Source: Dipetalonema caudispina (lineage: Eukaryota > Nematoda > Chromadorea > Rhabditida > Onchocercidae). Taken from it: a stretch of 64,000 nucleotides of DNA. Position numbers and translations under genes: made by a program. The stretch spans positions 248,001 through 312,000 of the forward strand of contig JABVXV010000038.1 in NCBI GenBank assembly GCA_013365325.1, given 5' to 3'. Position 1 is the stretch's first letter. Every line of letters starts with the position of its first letter. Shown one piece after another: positions 1-12,733 of this stretch. A model generated the notes under the pieces. The model saw only the letters and a list, made by a program, of their open reading frames with translations. It had not been told where the DNA came from and searched no databases.

Positions 1-100
1 TGGGATGATAGTAATGTAGAAATCAATAGAGGATCAAGCTTAATATGTTAGAAATTAAAAATGTTATATGTATTTGTATTAGTGTTAGGACCATTATCAG

Positions 101-694
101 TTACCAAAACGTTTTGTAACATCTGAGAGGTATAACGAAATCCTCCCAATCAATGTATACCAGAACTTTCCCAAAAAATCTACCGTCAAATTTACCTATA
201 TTGTGAGTCATACAAAAATCAGAATATGGCTCCATCTAAAATTTCCAGGTCATTTTTTGGGTCGCAAATCGATTTTGACACTTTTGGAGTCTCACGGATT
301 CGTCACAAAGGCTATTACGGAAAATGATGAGATTAGGTATTAAATTTTATCATAAAACTCTCTTTCTTTCCATATTTCCCGTGAAAATCCACAAAGCTAA
401 TAATTTATAAATAGATAGTGCATTTGATAAAGTATGTCATAAAATAAGGATGGCAAACAACGAGGATCATCAGAAACAGTTCAGATGTTTAGCTTTCGGG
501 AGCACGAGAAAGATAGGCGAGTATACATATTCAATGAGTTATGGGTACGTGACGACAATGTGAAAGCTGATCCAACAATTGATATTATGCTCACGGTGGG
601 CGAATTATCCAATAGTAGAAGTTCAATCAGGGCAACCCAATCTCAGACCATCATTTTCATCGTGATGATCACAATGTTATTTATCATGTCATAA
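101..694 (+). CDS. Partial unrecognised protein, last two exons, C-terminal membrane anchor
   Basis: Two exons join in phase: 101-336 (after an AG at 99-100, ending before GTATTA) and 493-694 (after TTTAG, ending at TAA). The split codon gives Ser, and the read-through is about 145 residues. The first exon is open with no start codon, so the gene begins left of the window. The protein is hydrophilic with many Lys, Phe, Ile and Thr, and ends in a hydrophobic stretch (TIIFIVMITMLFIM) immediately before the stop. That looks like a tail anchor or last transmembrane segment. I do not recognise the family. The gene converges on the succinyl-CoA ligase gene. Confidence is moderate because it rests on one phase-consistent junction and the left border is uncertain. 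Confidence 0.45.
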
Positions 695-1739
695 TATGGT
701 TGTTTCAAATATAATACTCATATGTTACTTCGCATCCATATCATTGATATGAACATCTGCCAAAATATTAATGACATCCAAAGTTTGTTTAACATTTAAA
801 ACATTCTTGTTATATCACAAGTATGTAAAAATTTCATGATTAAATCTGCGAGATATCTTCTAAGTAAAACGAAAAAGCAGAAGGAATTTGGATTATCTTA
901 GGATATGTTTTAACAATCGTGAAGGTTATGATGACTGTGAACTGGTTAACCCAAAGCACTTGCAAAGCAAAGGAAAAAATCACCAAAATCCTTCCTTTCT
1001 TTATTTGTAAATTAAAAATAAAAAAAAAAAAAATGAAAATATGGCCGCTAACAATGCATGATATTTCACTATCGGACTTCCTCTATTTCGACTCCCTCAT
1101 TATCTCCTCAAAACATACGTAAAATGACACCGCCTAAGGAGATTTCTTTTATCAAAGAGACCCAAACTCATATATACAACCGGAGTTAACGGTAGAGATT
1201 GTATTCATACTCTAGTTTAACCGGATTTGACAAGGATCAGAAAAGTAAACATAGCGGAATGTATGGTATCCTTTTGAATTACCACTAATTAATCTGGAAG
1301 TTCTTAGTAATTCAAGAAGATATTGGAGAGTGTTAGTGCTAAAAAATGTTAGTGTTTATGTTAAAACTCATATCTCTTTTTTTCTTCGACAATTTAAAGT
1401 ACTTTCCGCGGTGTAATTCGAAGCATTTTCCTATTAAATTACTGAAAATCTCTAGATTACTTAGTGGCATAAAGTAGATACCTTACAAATATAGTGAAAG
1501 TATGCAGTGAACAATAACACACCGTACTCAAAATATCCAAAGAACTGTGGTAAAAATGAAAGATACTTTGAACTGTTGAAGAAAAAAAGAATAAGTGAGA
1601 GCAAGTACAAATATTGAGCCGAATATTCGCTATTAACGGCCTACCGATAAAAATACTGAGTAATATCAACAAACATTTCTATCTAACGCTTCGAAGACAG
1701 TTGCATAGCCTGAGGATTTTTGGTCCTACAACCGCAGTT
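695..1739. other. Convergent intergenic region
   Basis: The 3' flanks of two converging genes. The sequence is AT-rich with an A-run at 1020-1032. The short open frames on both strands lack splice context and family resemblance. I see nothing else here. Confidence 0.5.
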
Positions 1740-3958
1740 TTAGATTTTCTTCAGCAAAGCCTTTGCCATCATTGCACCCATCTGCGCAGGTGATGCCGAG
1801 ACCTGAATATTATAAATACAACAGCCTTTATTTGCAAAATGCCAGTATCAGAAAAACCAAGTCACCCTCGGAAATCAGCCTTCTACAGTGATCCACATAA
1901 CCACATTCATTTTTAACCAACCATTTATTTGCATTTATTCACTCTTCAAGCTATCAATGAATATAGATATTTCTGACACACAACACCTAGAAAAATTCGA
2001 AAAAAATGGCTTCAATCTTAAAAGCATCTTGTCAGCTGTTTGCTGACTGATCTCGGAAAATCAGACAATAAACTACCATGTGTGAATAATATTCTAAGAT
2101 TCAGTAGAATGCATTTTGATATGACTTTGGAAGTTCTTAAAATGACTTACAAGGACGCCAGCACTTTTCAAAGCTTCAATTTTATCAGCAGCAGTTCCTT
2201 TACCACCCGCAATAATCGCACCAGCATGCCCCATTCGTCGACCAGGTGGTGCAGTCTGTCCAGCAATGAATGACACCACTGGCTTAGCATTCGGCCCCTG
2301 AGCAACTTATCTTAATTAATTGTTTCAAATATTTCGAAAAGAAACGATAAATTCTTTTTGCTATACTTTCATACCGAATGTGTCAGCAAAAAATACCGAA
2401 TTATTTTCCTTCAAGAATTCAGCAGCTTTTTCTTCATCTTGTCCACCAATTTCACCGATTAAAATAATACCTGCAAAAACATTAGTACATTTTTTTTTTC
2501 GCTTCAATTCACTGAAGTGGAAAAAAAGAAGCTTAGAAGCCAAAACGTGAAAATCCAACCCTTAGTTTGCGGATCCTTCAAAAAAATATCAAGACAATCA
2601 ATGAAATTTGTGCCGTTGAATGGATCACCACCAATACCAACGCATAATGTTTGCCCGAGACCACAAACCGTTGTTTGATGAACTGCCTCATATGTAAGAG
2701 TTCCAGATCGTGAAACGACGCCAATAACTCCTTTCCGATGTATATGTCCAGGCATAATACCTATTTTGCATTCTTCCGGCTAGAAACTTAGCAAAAAATT
2801 ATATCAATATAAAAAAAAGTTAAAATTATTTCAAACGATTTAAACAAAAAAAATTCTTATACTTTTGAAACGGAAAGTTTAGTAAGTTATTTGGTTTACA
2901 GTAATTCGTGAAACACTTCCTCACCTAACTTTTATTGACCTAAACATTCAATAAAAACAGGAACATACACAAATTATTCCAGGACAGTTTGGACCAAGCA
3001 AACGAGTTTTGTTCTGTTTCATTAGTCTATTTCGAACTTTAACCATATCCTGCTGTGGGACACCCTCCGTAACACAGACAACCAGTGGGATTTCCGCATC
3101 CATTGCTTCTTCGATCGCTTTAGCTGCAAAGCGTGCTGGTACATAAATAACTGACGCATCTGCACCTGTTGCTTCACGAGCCTGAAATTTTGTGACACAT
3201 TTTTAAGTAAAAAAATACATCGATCTACAAATGAATTGTAAACCAATACATCGAAGTTGCACGATTTGAGCATCTAGCATGATAACCTTCCAATGTCTCC
3301 TCTGGCACTTAATTCAAATTTGTGAACCAATAGGATATCAGTACATATTAACGTTTTCTGGAAGCGAAAGTAATAAAAGTTACAGCCATTTCCCATCTAC
3401 TACTAAAACCGAATTAATAAAATATAAGATTTAAACTGACTTCTTTGACAGTACCAAATACGGGTCTTTCAAGGTGCATTGTACCGGCCTTGTTTGGAGA
3501 AACACCTCCAACAACATTAGTATTATAATCGATCATTTGCTGGCCATGAAAAGTTGCCTAAAATATGATAATAGAATGGTTATGCGTCGGATATGATAAT
3601 ACATACTTGCCGCTTTCAAGAAATCCAAAATTGAACAGTTAAAGTATCCTACGTTTGATCTACCCGGTGGTATATTCACTGTTAATGAAAAATAAACAAG
3701 TAAATATAAAACTTCATCTTTACCTGTTTCCCGGTGAACCCTTGAATTATCAATTTCGTATCTTTATTAACTCGCAACGCATTTCGAGTATTTGTATAAT
3801 GTCGTAGCAGTCCTAAAGTACTGAACATTAAGGGTTATTATGATCATATCACAACTCTCTCTCCTTCCTTCCATTTCAAATAATTTAAGCAAACTTAACC
3901 AACCTGTACCAATCGCATACGTTTGACGATTAGGCTTGATTGTTCGTAACGAAGACAT
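1740..3958 (-). CDS. SUCLG1: Succinyl-CoA ligase alpha subunit, mitochondrial
   Basis: Catalyses, with a beta subunit, succinyl-CoA + NDP + Pi to succinate + CoA + NTP in the TCA cycle (mitochondrial matrix). Eight exons in phase, in transcript order: 3958-3900, 3820-3724, 3557-3441, 3181-2969, 2779-2560, 2470-2397, 2297-2151, 1802-1740; 329 aa against about 346 in human. The first ~35 residues are basic, Ser/Thr-rich and lack acids ([12 protein letters not shown]...), fitting a mitochondrial presequence. Visible landmarks: the CoA-binding GFTGKQ motif (about residues 47-52), GPNCPG, the [10 protein letters not shown] loop, and RRMGHAGAI holding the phosphorylated catalytic His at about residue 284. 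The start was chosen because ATG 3958 lies just downstream of a TTTCAG (3979-3974) that could accept a spliced leader. No key residue is missing. In helminths the same enzyme also works in the malate-dismutation direction; that is family knowledge, not seen here. Confidence 0.95.
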
Positions 3959-5645
3959 TACAAAGATTCCGTCCTGAAACATGTTCTACTAATTACCATA
4001 AAGTTTTCCGGAAGCAATGACAATCAAAAATCCTTGTTATAAGATAACATCAAATTTAAAACATCAAAATGGATTATTGATAATGATAACATCAAGCAGT
4101 AGATGTTAGAAGTTGGCAAAATTAGCATCTCTTCTTCCCGATCTGAAAAAAAAAGGAAAAGAAAAAAAATTGAGAAAAAGAAACCGACAATGAAAAAATG
4201 TTAAGAAACGAGAGAGTGCTAGAATGGATGATGGATTCGAAATTCGAGGGAAAATCAAAAATATATCCTGTTTACAATTATCTTGATGAAACTTGATAAA
4301 ACAATTGCAAAGATTTCCGTTCAGGACTTTGGGATTTCCGGATGAAATAATCAAAAATAGACCACAGTGCCAATTAAACTAATGGAGACGGAACGGAGAG
4401 AAGACTATGCCGTGAAACGATTCATTTAACCGATTACCTCTTCAGCATTTCGGTGGTACAGGTCAGCTGATCCTAGTAATTGGGTATCATTCCGGATTGG
4501 TATGCAATATTGGGTGTAATCGGATAATCCTGATAGTGGGGACATATGTCACTAGATATAAAGGAAGTATAATTATGAATTGAGATCGACTAATTTGTAA
4601 TATTACTAAGGAAATTTTATGTAACAACGAAGTTAAAAAATGTAACCTATTGAAGAATGATAGGACTTGCTTCGTATGATTTTCTCAGGATGGCTAGAGA
4701 GTAAGTTGTAATTAGCACAACGTAACCTTTTGGGTAAAAATTGTGAATTTATTCCACCATTGAGCTTAGAATTAGCTTAGATAAAAAGATTTAATAAAAT
4801 TGAAATTTGTACTCACATCATTTGAGCATCAATTTTTTAAGATTGTATTTTTGAAATTCTAATAATCCATGCATATCAATCGGAATAGAAAACTGAAATA
4901 CGCTATTGGGGAATACTATAATAATGTTGGTCCGATTGTAAAATTGTCTCATAGTTTTTCATATTGATAGACACTTCCAGAATTTACCCTGTAAATTGCT
5001 CTATTATAACAGATCCGGTTTATCTGTTTTACGCCTATAAATGTGTCAGTGATTTAATGATTTGTCCGGAATAAAAAATCTCATATTTACAAATTATTTT
5101 GTCAAGACGGATTTTGGCTGACTAAAGCTGTCTAGATCAGCTGGTATAAATACTGTTTACGACACAAACTACTTGTTAACATCAGTTACCGGGCACGGTA
5201 ATGAGGAAAGAAATTTCAGAGAAAATTAGTTCATTAAAATCTTGCAACAAACATTTGTAAGTTATTGCAAGTTGTAGTCAATAATTAATTCATACTGTAA
5301 AAGAAAGATTCAAGTTTGAGATAAGACGAACTTTCACCTATTGCTGTCAGTCTTCCAAAACCAAATTTTTGTTTAAGATAATATGAAATCATCTAAACTC
5401 AGATGCAATGAAAAGCTTAATTAAGGGAAACAAAAAGACGACAAATTTTTTAAATTCCCAGAAGCTGCAGTCATATTCTCAATAATAACATCAACAGATT
5501 CCGGTACAAAGTACAAAATTTGACTGATCGAAATTTTATCGAATTAAAAAAAAAAAAAAACTTTTTGATGTATATATCCATTCAGATACCACCATTTCCA
5601 CTTCTGCCTTTTTATTACTAACAATATCATATCACCATCATATTA
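3959..5645. other. Intergenic region between the ligase gene and the G alpha gene
   Basis: About 1.7 kb between two minus-strand genes: promoter side of the succinyl-CoA ligase and 3' flank of the G alpha gene. AT-rich, with a purine-rich patch at 4143-4175 and an A-run at 5547-5561. No exon series or known motif was found. Confidence 0.5.
3974..3979 (-). promoter_or_regulatory. Putative trans-splice (spliced leader) acceptor for the succinyl-CoA ligase gene
   Basis: TTTCAG on the minus strand, 15 nt before the chosen ATG and with no upstream coding exon that fits. In nematodes such an isolated acceptor near the start usually receives a spliced leader. Inference only. Confidence 0.4.
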
Positions 5646-8333
5646 TCATTGCATCATTAGTGCTTTCAAATTTTGCTCTAAAATAGTTTCACGACAATCT
5701 TTGAATACACGTCTAATATTTTCCGTATCTACAGCTGTCGTAAAATGATAAAAAAATGGCCGTCGCCTATCACGTCGACAATTCTCAAATTTATCCACCA
5801 GAAAAAATTGAACGTCACGCAAACTATTGTGATCGCCCGTAAAATCGGCAAAGTACTGTCGGATATCTGATTTTGGAACCTTCTCTGCAAGATCACTCAC
5901 TGAATTTATGCGAAAAAAAAAAAGGAAAAATCTCATATTATCAGATGTTGGACTAGTTTCATAGTTTTGTTAATTCCAAAATTTTGTGAACAGAAGATCA
6001 CAATGTCCTCCCAATTTATTTGACTAAGATATGACATTATAATAACAAATGTTGAAAAGGTCAAAAACTGAATTTACCTTCAAGCAGATCACTTTTATTC
6101 ATAAATAATATTATAGAAACATTAGCGAATGATTTATTATTAGCAATCGTTTCAAAAACAGATCGTGATTCAACAAGGCGATTCGTCCTTCGATCTTCAA
6201 GGATCACCTATGCAGAAACATGTTTCTACAGTTGTTTTCATGATAAGATCAGTAATAGAAGGAAAGAAATATCTTCTGGAAAATTTTAGTCGTTAAAAAT
6301 ATCATAAACAAAGTGCACTACTCGTTGAAAAATTGAAATTAAAGTAAAATTAAATTAAAACAAGAAAATTACTTGATCATATTCGCACGAAGCAACCATA
6401 AACAGTATACTTGTAATGCCTTCAAAGCATTGAAACCATTTCTGCCGTTGTGATCGCTGCCCACCAACATCAATAAATCTGTAAAATTATCTCTCCAATT
6501 AATTAATTTAAATACAAAATTAAAGTCAAGAATGTGTTCTAATCTTACTGTTACAAATTGATGCTTTTTTTTAAACTCATTAAAATATAAATAAATTATG
6601 GAAAGAATTTTTTCAAATATCACATTCGGTATTAATTTCAAACTGATTGAAATTTCCAAAACTTTAACCAAACTAACGGGTGATGTAAATCACAAATTAA
6701 ATGAAACCAGTATCTAATTTGTCATTACTTAAATTAATACCTAAATGAAATTCTCTGTATTTCAAAAACATGTTCGGTTATTCCTCGTGTAGCTTTTCGA
6801 CAGAATAATATATCCCGATTAGTTGGACAATAATCTGGCATTGCTACTCGGTTAATATGATCGAAAAAATATATGCAGGAATCAGACTGAAATAAAAATT
6901 TTAAATCAAATTATATACATATAGCTTCAAAAATATACAGAAAAATAACAATTATGCTCATTAACAAGACAATTAAATAATACTGCCTTTATACTACGAT
7001 TTATTAAAAACCTGCCTAAAACTTCTGCAGAAAATGAACTCCAAAATTTTCATTTTTTCAAAATAACAACTTTTATAAATTGAAATTGAGATAAAAAAAA
7101 AAACTTGCAATTTGAAAGAGATTGCGTTGTTCATATGTTTGCTTAATTGATGCATCTTCCCAAAAATCTCGTATTAGCGGGGCAATTTCGGCAAAAGTAG
7201 TCTGATCGATACCTCTCATCATATCTGATGCTGTAAACCTAAAAATCACTTAAAACGAATGGTAATATTTCAAATTGTTCACATTAATCCAAACATTATT
7301 TTACCTCATAACAGCATCAACATTCTTTTGCCTTTCAGGATTCTTCCAAGTATATCCTAACTTCTGGCGTGCGTCTAGAAGTACTCTCATTGCCGCAATT
7401 ACATTCTGCAATTTTCAATTTAATCAAATTTTATTTAAATTAATTACTTGAAAGTAGCAGAATCAGTACAGTTGGTTCGTCATATGCTATTAAATGCCAA
7501 ATGTTAAAAATTCCAAGACATATTTTTTCGTTTTTATAAATTACAGTTCGAGCTTAATTTCTGGTTTATATAATTTAGCATACATCATTCCATTCTAGTC
7601 TTGTTTGACGTTCATCCGATTACTAACCTGATAGATTTGCTGTCGATATGCTCGTACTTCATCAGCGGTAAATTCGCCTCGACCATTTATAATAACCATT
7701 TGTTTGATAAATGTTGATTTTCCGGATTCTCCTGAGCCCAACAATAAAATTTTCACCTGTTTCGCAAATAACAAGATAGTAGTATAAATTACGCCAAATT
7801 AATTACTGATAAGTTGGCAAGTAAGAAACATTTTTTCCAACAATGTTGCCAATAATAATAGTATTAATAATCTATGCTTCGTTACTTAAAATCACAAAAT
7901 ACGGTTGATCGGTTAATGGAATTTTCACCAATTTTGTTAAAAATTTAATGTAACTTTTTATAGTAAACTGAATTTAAAAATTACCAAACAAATGGAAATT
8001 GTGAAATTCAAAGATTTTTTATAATAAATCTTCGAAAAATTGGAATCTTGAAAATATTAACGAAAATAACGAAGATAAGTCTACAATTCAAATAAAATAA
8101 GCAATATATTTGAAACTTTGTTTAACAAATTTCAATTATCATATCATTCATTTCACATGAACTACCTAAGAAGGTTTAATAATCATTAGATAAACAACAA
8201 ATCGTAATTAAAAAGATTGTTTAATTACCTGCCGACGAAGTTGTTTCCTCTCTTTTTGAAGTTGTTTCTCGATAGTTCTTGTCTGTTCATCCACATGTCT
8301 TCCACAACATAAAGCAAATGCCGCTGTCATCAT
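5646..8333 (-). CDS. gpa-12: Heterotrimeric G-protein alpha subunit, G12/13 class
   Basis: GTP-binding switch coupling receptors at the plasma membrane to effectors; the G12/13 class typically acts through RhoGEF/Rho. Eight exons in phase: 8333-8229, 7756-7628, 7405-7305, 7238-7109, 6886-6741, 6478-6373, 6207-6078, 5899-5646; 366 aa, close to the 375-380 of vertebrate members. Visible: N-terminal LCCGR (residues 8-12, likely palmitoylation); P-loop GSGESGKST at 42-50; switch I with Arg185 and Thr188 (CRKATRG); switch [14 protein letters not shown] with catalytic Gln211; NKSD at 276-279; and a C-terminus ending ALMMQ, like the LMLQ end typical of G12/13 and unlike Gs, Gi or Gq. All residues for GTP hydrolysis are present. 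The intron after 7109 has a GC donor (GCAAGT). An isolated TTGCAG at about 8360-8355 may be a trans-splice acceptor. Confidence 0.94.
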
Positions 8334-9790
8334 ATTTGTCGTCGAATGAATAAACTGCAACATTGTTAGCACTGTTCGTTTTTTAATTTTTCAATGAAAT
8401 TAATATCATTTGTATCACAACATAAAATTTATAAATTACAAGCAAATTTATAAGCAAATAATTAATTAAGTTAAAGAATCTGTTAATATCATAGGAACAA
8501 TCAAATAATAGCAACCAATTAATTTATTATTTAGCCGATTAAAATTATACATAATTTGCCATTCCATGTATCTATCTATTATTTGTTAAAACAAATATAA
8601 TACAAAATATATCATATGTAAAATACATATGAAAAGCTAATTGTAGCACACAATAATCATATTTAATATCAGTTGTTCAATTAGTAGTGAAAATTAAATA
8701 TTTCATACACTTCCAATGATTTCAATTTCTGCCTGTTGGAGCTACTAATTGAATTGCAATTTACGAGTTTTTAAAAATTTTGTCTTAAATTACCAAATTA
8801 TTTGAAGATTTTTGGGAAATTTATTAAAAAGGTTTTTTCCTTATTAGCTATTATTGGAAATTTTGCTATTCCCTCAATTTCATATGATTAAATTTTTAAA
8901 CTTCCAAAAAGCTAAATGGCATTTTTGAATATTTCACCAAATACCATTCTCAAAAATTCCATAAACGAAGTAATCGATTGATCTCATATGTTTATAACAT
9001 TACGATAAAAGTACAACAATCAATCAAGCAGTCTATTACAATATTATGTAATAATATTTTTAGAATGTTTGATTCATTCATATTACTTATCATATATTTC
9101 AAGACATTCAAAAATCTAATTTTAAAACTTGGAAATCGCTTGAAACAAGCATTTAATGAATTATCGGAACAGGGCTATTGAAATTATAATGGATCAATTT
9201 CAAACATTTCGAATGAGATTATTACAATTCCATTAATTCGCTAATAACATCTATCTGGTACAGAAAGGAAAAATAAAAAAAATTTGCAAACAACGATTAT
9301 GATTATCCCATAATATAGTGTGTAAATAAATTATAATACAACAATGAAAACAATTACAATTATTTTTGATGACTCTATTAAATTTTTCAATTGAATTACA
9401 AATAAATGAATCATGTAGTTTTCATAATTTTGATTCCCCTTCAAGTTCACCTAAACAATCATCTTAAAGCGTAAAGACGAAGAATTCGATGTTATTTTGA
9501 AAATTAAAACTGAAATTGAATTTCTAATCTTTCGAGACAAATTTCATTGATTCAAGTTATTTGCCAAAGCCATGGAATTGCTACAGTTTTCATTTGTTCC
9601 GTTTAACATTACAATCAGTAGTATTGCTCAATTTCCAATTAAAAAAAAAAGAAAGGAAAGTGAAATACTTTGAAATTTGAAGTTTCATTTCAAGTATCAG
9701 TGTAGGACAACGATGTTATACATAATATTTTATAGAAATGTTAAAATTTTCTCATTCTTTTAATAATTATATAACAAAAATTTAGTTAAG

Positions 9791-9987
9791 TTTTTTTTTT
9801 TTTTTTTTTTTTTAATAAAAAATATTTCCTTCATTTTTTTTTTTTTTTTTTTTTTTGTTATACAACTTTAATCTGAGATATTTTGGCTTCAAATGTTTGA
9901 AATATGGAAAGTATATTAGAAAATTAGCTTCCATTGTTCTTTCTTTTTTCTTAATTTTTTATTTTTTCACCTTATAGTTTCTCTGAC

Positions 9988-10016
<29 letters not shown>
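9791..10016. repeat. Poly-T / poly-T / poly-A cluster
   Basis: Two T-tracts (9791-9813 and 9835-9856) are followed 130 bases on by an A-tract (9988-10016). The opposite orientations would let the tracts pair as a long A:T hairpin. Tract lengths this long are also prone to sequencing error. Confidence 0.7.
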
Positions 10017-10020
<4 letters not shown>

Positions 10021-10403
10021 ATTCCAACAAATATCACATGAGCTATCCTAAAACAATAAAGAAAAATTTTTTTCCTTCATACTGATACCCCAAAATAGAC
10101 TTTATATTATAATTTTAAAAAAATATTCAAAAAAAAAAAAAAAAAAGAAAAAAAACGACGATGATAATATTAACGTTAACTAATTTTTTTCACTTATTAG
10201 AAATATAAATTAAATTATTTTGAATTGTTAGCAGAATAAAAGATAATCAACAAAGTAATAGTTAATTTATGCTTAGCTTTGAAAATTGAGAAAAAAAAAA
10301 ATCTCTTATATCGAAAAATGTTTGGGAAAATGAAAACAAAAAGGAAAATTGATGCGAAAATTAAACAGTAACAAAAGTAGCACAACTAAAAGACAATATT
10401 TTA

Positions 10404-10434
<31 letters not shown>

Positions 10435-11814
10435 GCCAGGAGAGAGAGAGAGAGAAAGCGTTTAGAAAAGTAGAGAAAAATTGAGACATCATCATAATTT
10501 CAGTATGTCCGGAATGGGAAAAGTGATTGTAGTACTCTCTCTTTTCCCGGGTTATATCTCTGATGATTCATAAATCAAACTGTATTTTACAATTACAGAA
10601 AAATTTGTTGAAAATGATGAAGAAAACAGGATAGGAAGAGGAGGAAAAATGGGTGAAAAAATGAATTGCAACAGAGCACAACATCGAATGTATTGCATTC
10701 AACAACGGAATCGATACGTTACGAGAAAAATAGAACTAACTGAAAAACTCGTTATTATACTATTTTATTATATACTAAAAAACATTTTATTAAGCGTTAC
10801 GTGACCTTTTTTCTCTAATATTTTCAAATATTTGCTAATTAATTATATATTAATAGAGATTCTATTCGGTATACATGATTATTTCACTGGTATTTTACAC
10901 TTTCTGCCATTTATTTATATATTAATGAAAATTCTATTAATCGTACATGACCGTTTTTTTTTTTTTTTCCCTGATACTTTTGACTTTAGGCTATTTAATA
11001 CATATTTTTATGTTTCTATTTAATTACATATTTATTTATATTTAATTATATATTACGGAGATTCTGTTAAGCCATACGTAATCTTTTTTTCTTTTTTTTT
11101 TTTTTTCTGACACTTTTGATTTTGTCTTGTCACCAATAGTAACTTAACAAATTATCGTAGTTTTTAATGCGAAAACTTTTCATTATGTATTTTCATAAAA
11201 TTTACTTAATTGTAATTTGTAGCAGAAAAAATTTCACATGTACAATTTCAAATATCCCATGCCAATCAATTATCACAATGATGAAAAAAAGGCAGTGATG
11301 TTAATATTATTATTATATTATATATTTTATCATAAGGAAATTTCGAAATAAACGAAAACTGTAAATTTCGCGATTTTTTTTAATGTATGTTGTACAACAG
11401 AACCACTTCAGTATAAAATTTTTAAGATCTCTCATTGCATAATTGTTTGGATGAGACATTGTTCTTCTTGTTTGGATACCTCTTAATTGCTGTACAGTTG
11501 CAAATTTTTCAAAATTTGCAACTAACCTTAATTGGAAGTACAATCAACTACTAAAAAACATATGAGAAGAAATAATCGATAAATTAGAAAATTTTTACTC
11601 AACTCCTTCGAAACTTCATAAATTTATTCATCACTTCTTACCATTAATTAAAATCGGTAATATATAAAAACTGATAAAATTTTCGTTAACTTTTCCAAAA
11701 ACAAAGAAATTAAAAATTTTATTTTAATTTTATGTCAACTTCAAGAATAAAATGTTAGATTTAAAATCTTCTTGAATAAGACTGAAAATTTTTCCAGTCT
11801 TATAAAGATTATGA

Positions 11815-11840
11815 TATACATATATATATATATATATATA
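11815..11840. repeat. (AT)n microsatellite
   Basis: About 12 near-perfect AT dinucleotides. Confidence 0.8.
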
Positions 11841-12733
11841 CTGTTCCATTTTATTTATATCATTCTATTCCATTTATATATACCAATTTATTCTATTATT
11901 TAAAATTATCAGGCTTTCAAAGAGAAAATATACAGAAAATGATACCAAAAAGCAATGAAACAACGAATTGGCAATTGTATCCGATACCTGTATAAATATA
12001 TATATATGTATGAACAGGTATTGTATGAGTCATTTATTGCATGTTTGATCATTAATATTGATAACGAATGGTATGCTATGCATGTATCATGCACATACAG
12101 TACTACTATAAATTTAAAAAACTTCCTGTATTTTTCTTCCTCATTAAATTTTGCATATTTACAATAAGTCCAATAGGCTCAATTAATAATATATTTATGA
12201 TAGCAAATTACATTGGGATAAAGTCTAATAAATCATTGATAAATGCTACTTATTTCATTGAAATAATTGAAGAAGAAGTAGGATAAAGTAATTTGATATC
12301 TCTTTTCTAAATGTTCTTTATCATATACAGCAAAAAATTTCTAAAATTTTATTTATAACAAAAAAGAAACATTAATTCGTCCCAATGAAATATTTTACTG
12401 TTGAAAGTATGTACATGTATTGAATGAATATTTAAAAATTATATCATAAATTATATAATTTTTTAAAGAAAAAAGAAGGAAAAATTTTAATTTACCATTC
12501 AAAGTTGCGCAAATAATTCGAATGTTGAATAATTTTAAAAAACTTTTCTGATTTTTAAAATTTTAATCAAAGCATTGAAAATAACTGTGTAGTAAACAAC
12601 AATGCATTTGCCTGAATCTTTATTTTGGGATAAAATCAGAATGCTTGAAATGATTGAAGAGTGAAATTGTTAAATTGCGAATGTCTGAAGAAATAATAAT
12701 TGGATTAATTTACAACTGATTCCTGATAGGATT

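Larger units (their letters stand above)
8334..12733. other. AT-rich intergenic region with homopolymer tracts
   Basis: A 4.4 kb region between the G alpha start and the nuclear receptor 3' end. It holds T-tracts (9791-9813, 9835-9856), A-tracts (9988-10016, 10126-10146, 10407-10434), a short GA repeat after 10438 and an AT repeat near 11815-11840. Several open frames of 60-76 codons occur (for example 8978-9181 and, on the minus strand, 11313-11543), but none has splice borders plus family resemblance. It presumably contains the G alpha promoter. Confidence 0.5.

Noticed and set aside
8978..9181. 67-codon plus-strand frame
   Set aside because: Ile/Lys/Asn/Phe-rich composition expected by chance in AT-rich DNA, with no splice context.
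11313..11543. 76-codon minus-strand frame containing TMSHPNNYAMRDLKNF
   Set aside because: Reads partly protein-like, but no phase-consistent partner exons or recognised domain were found in the AT-rich surroundings.
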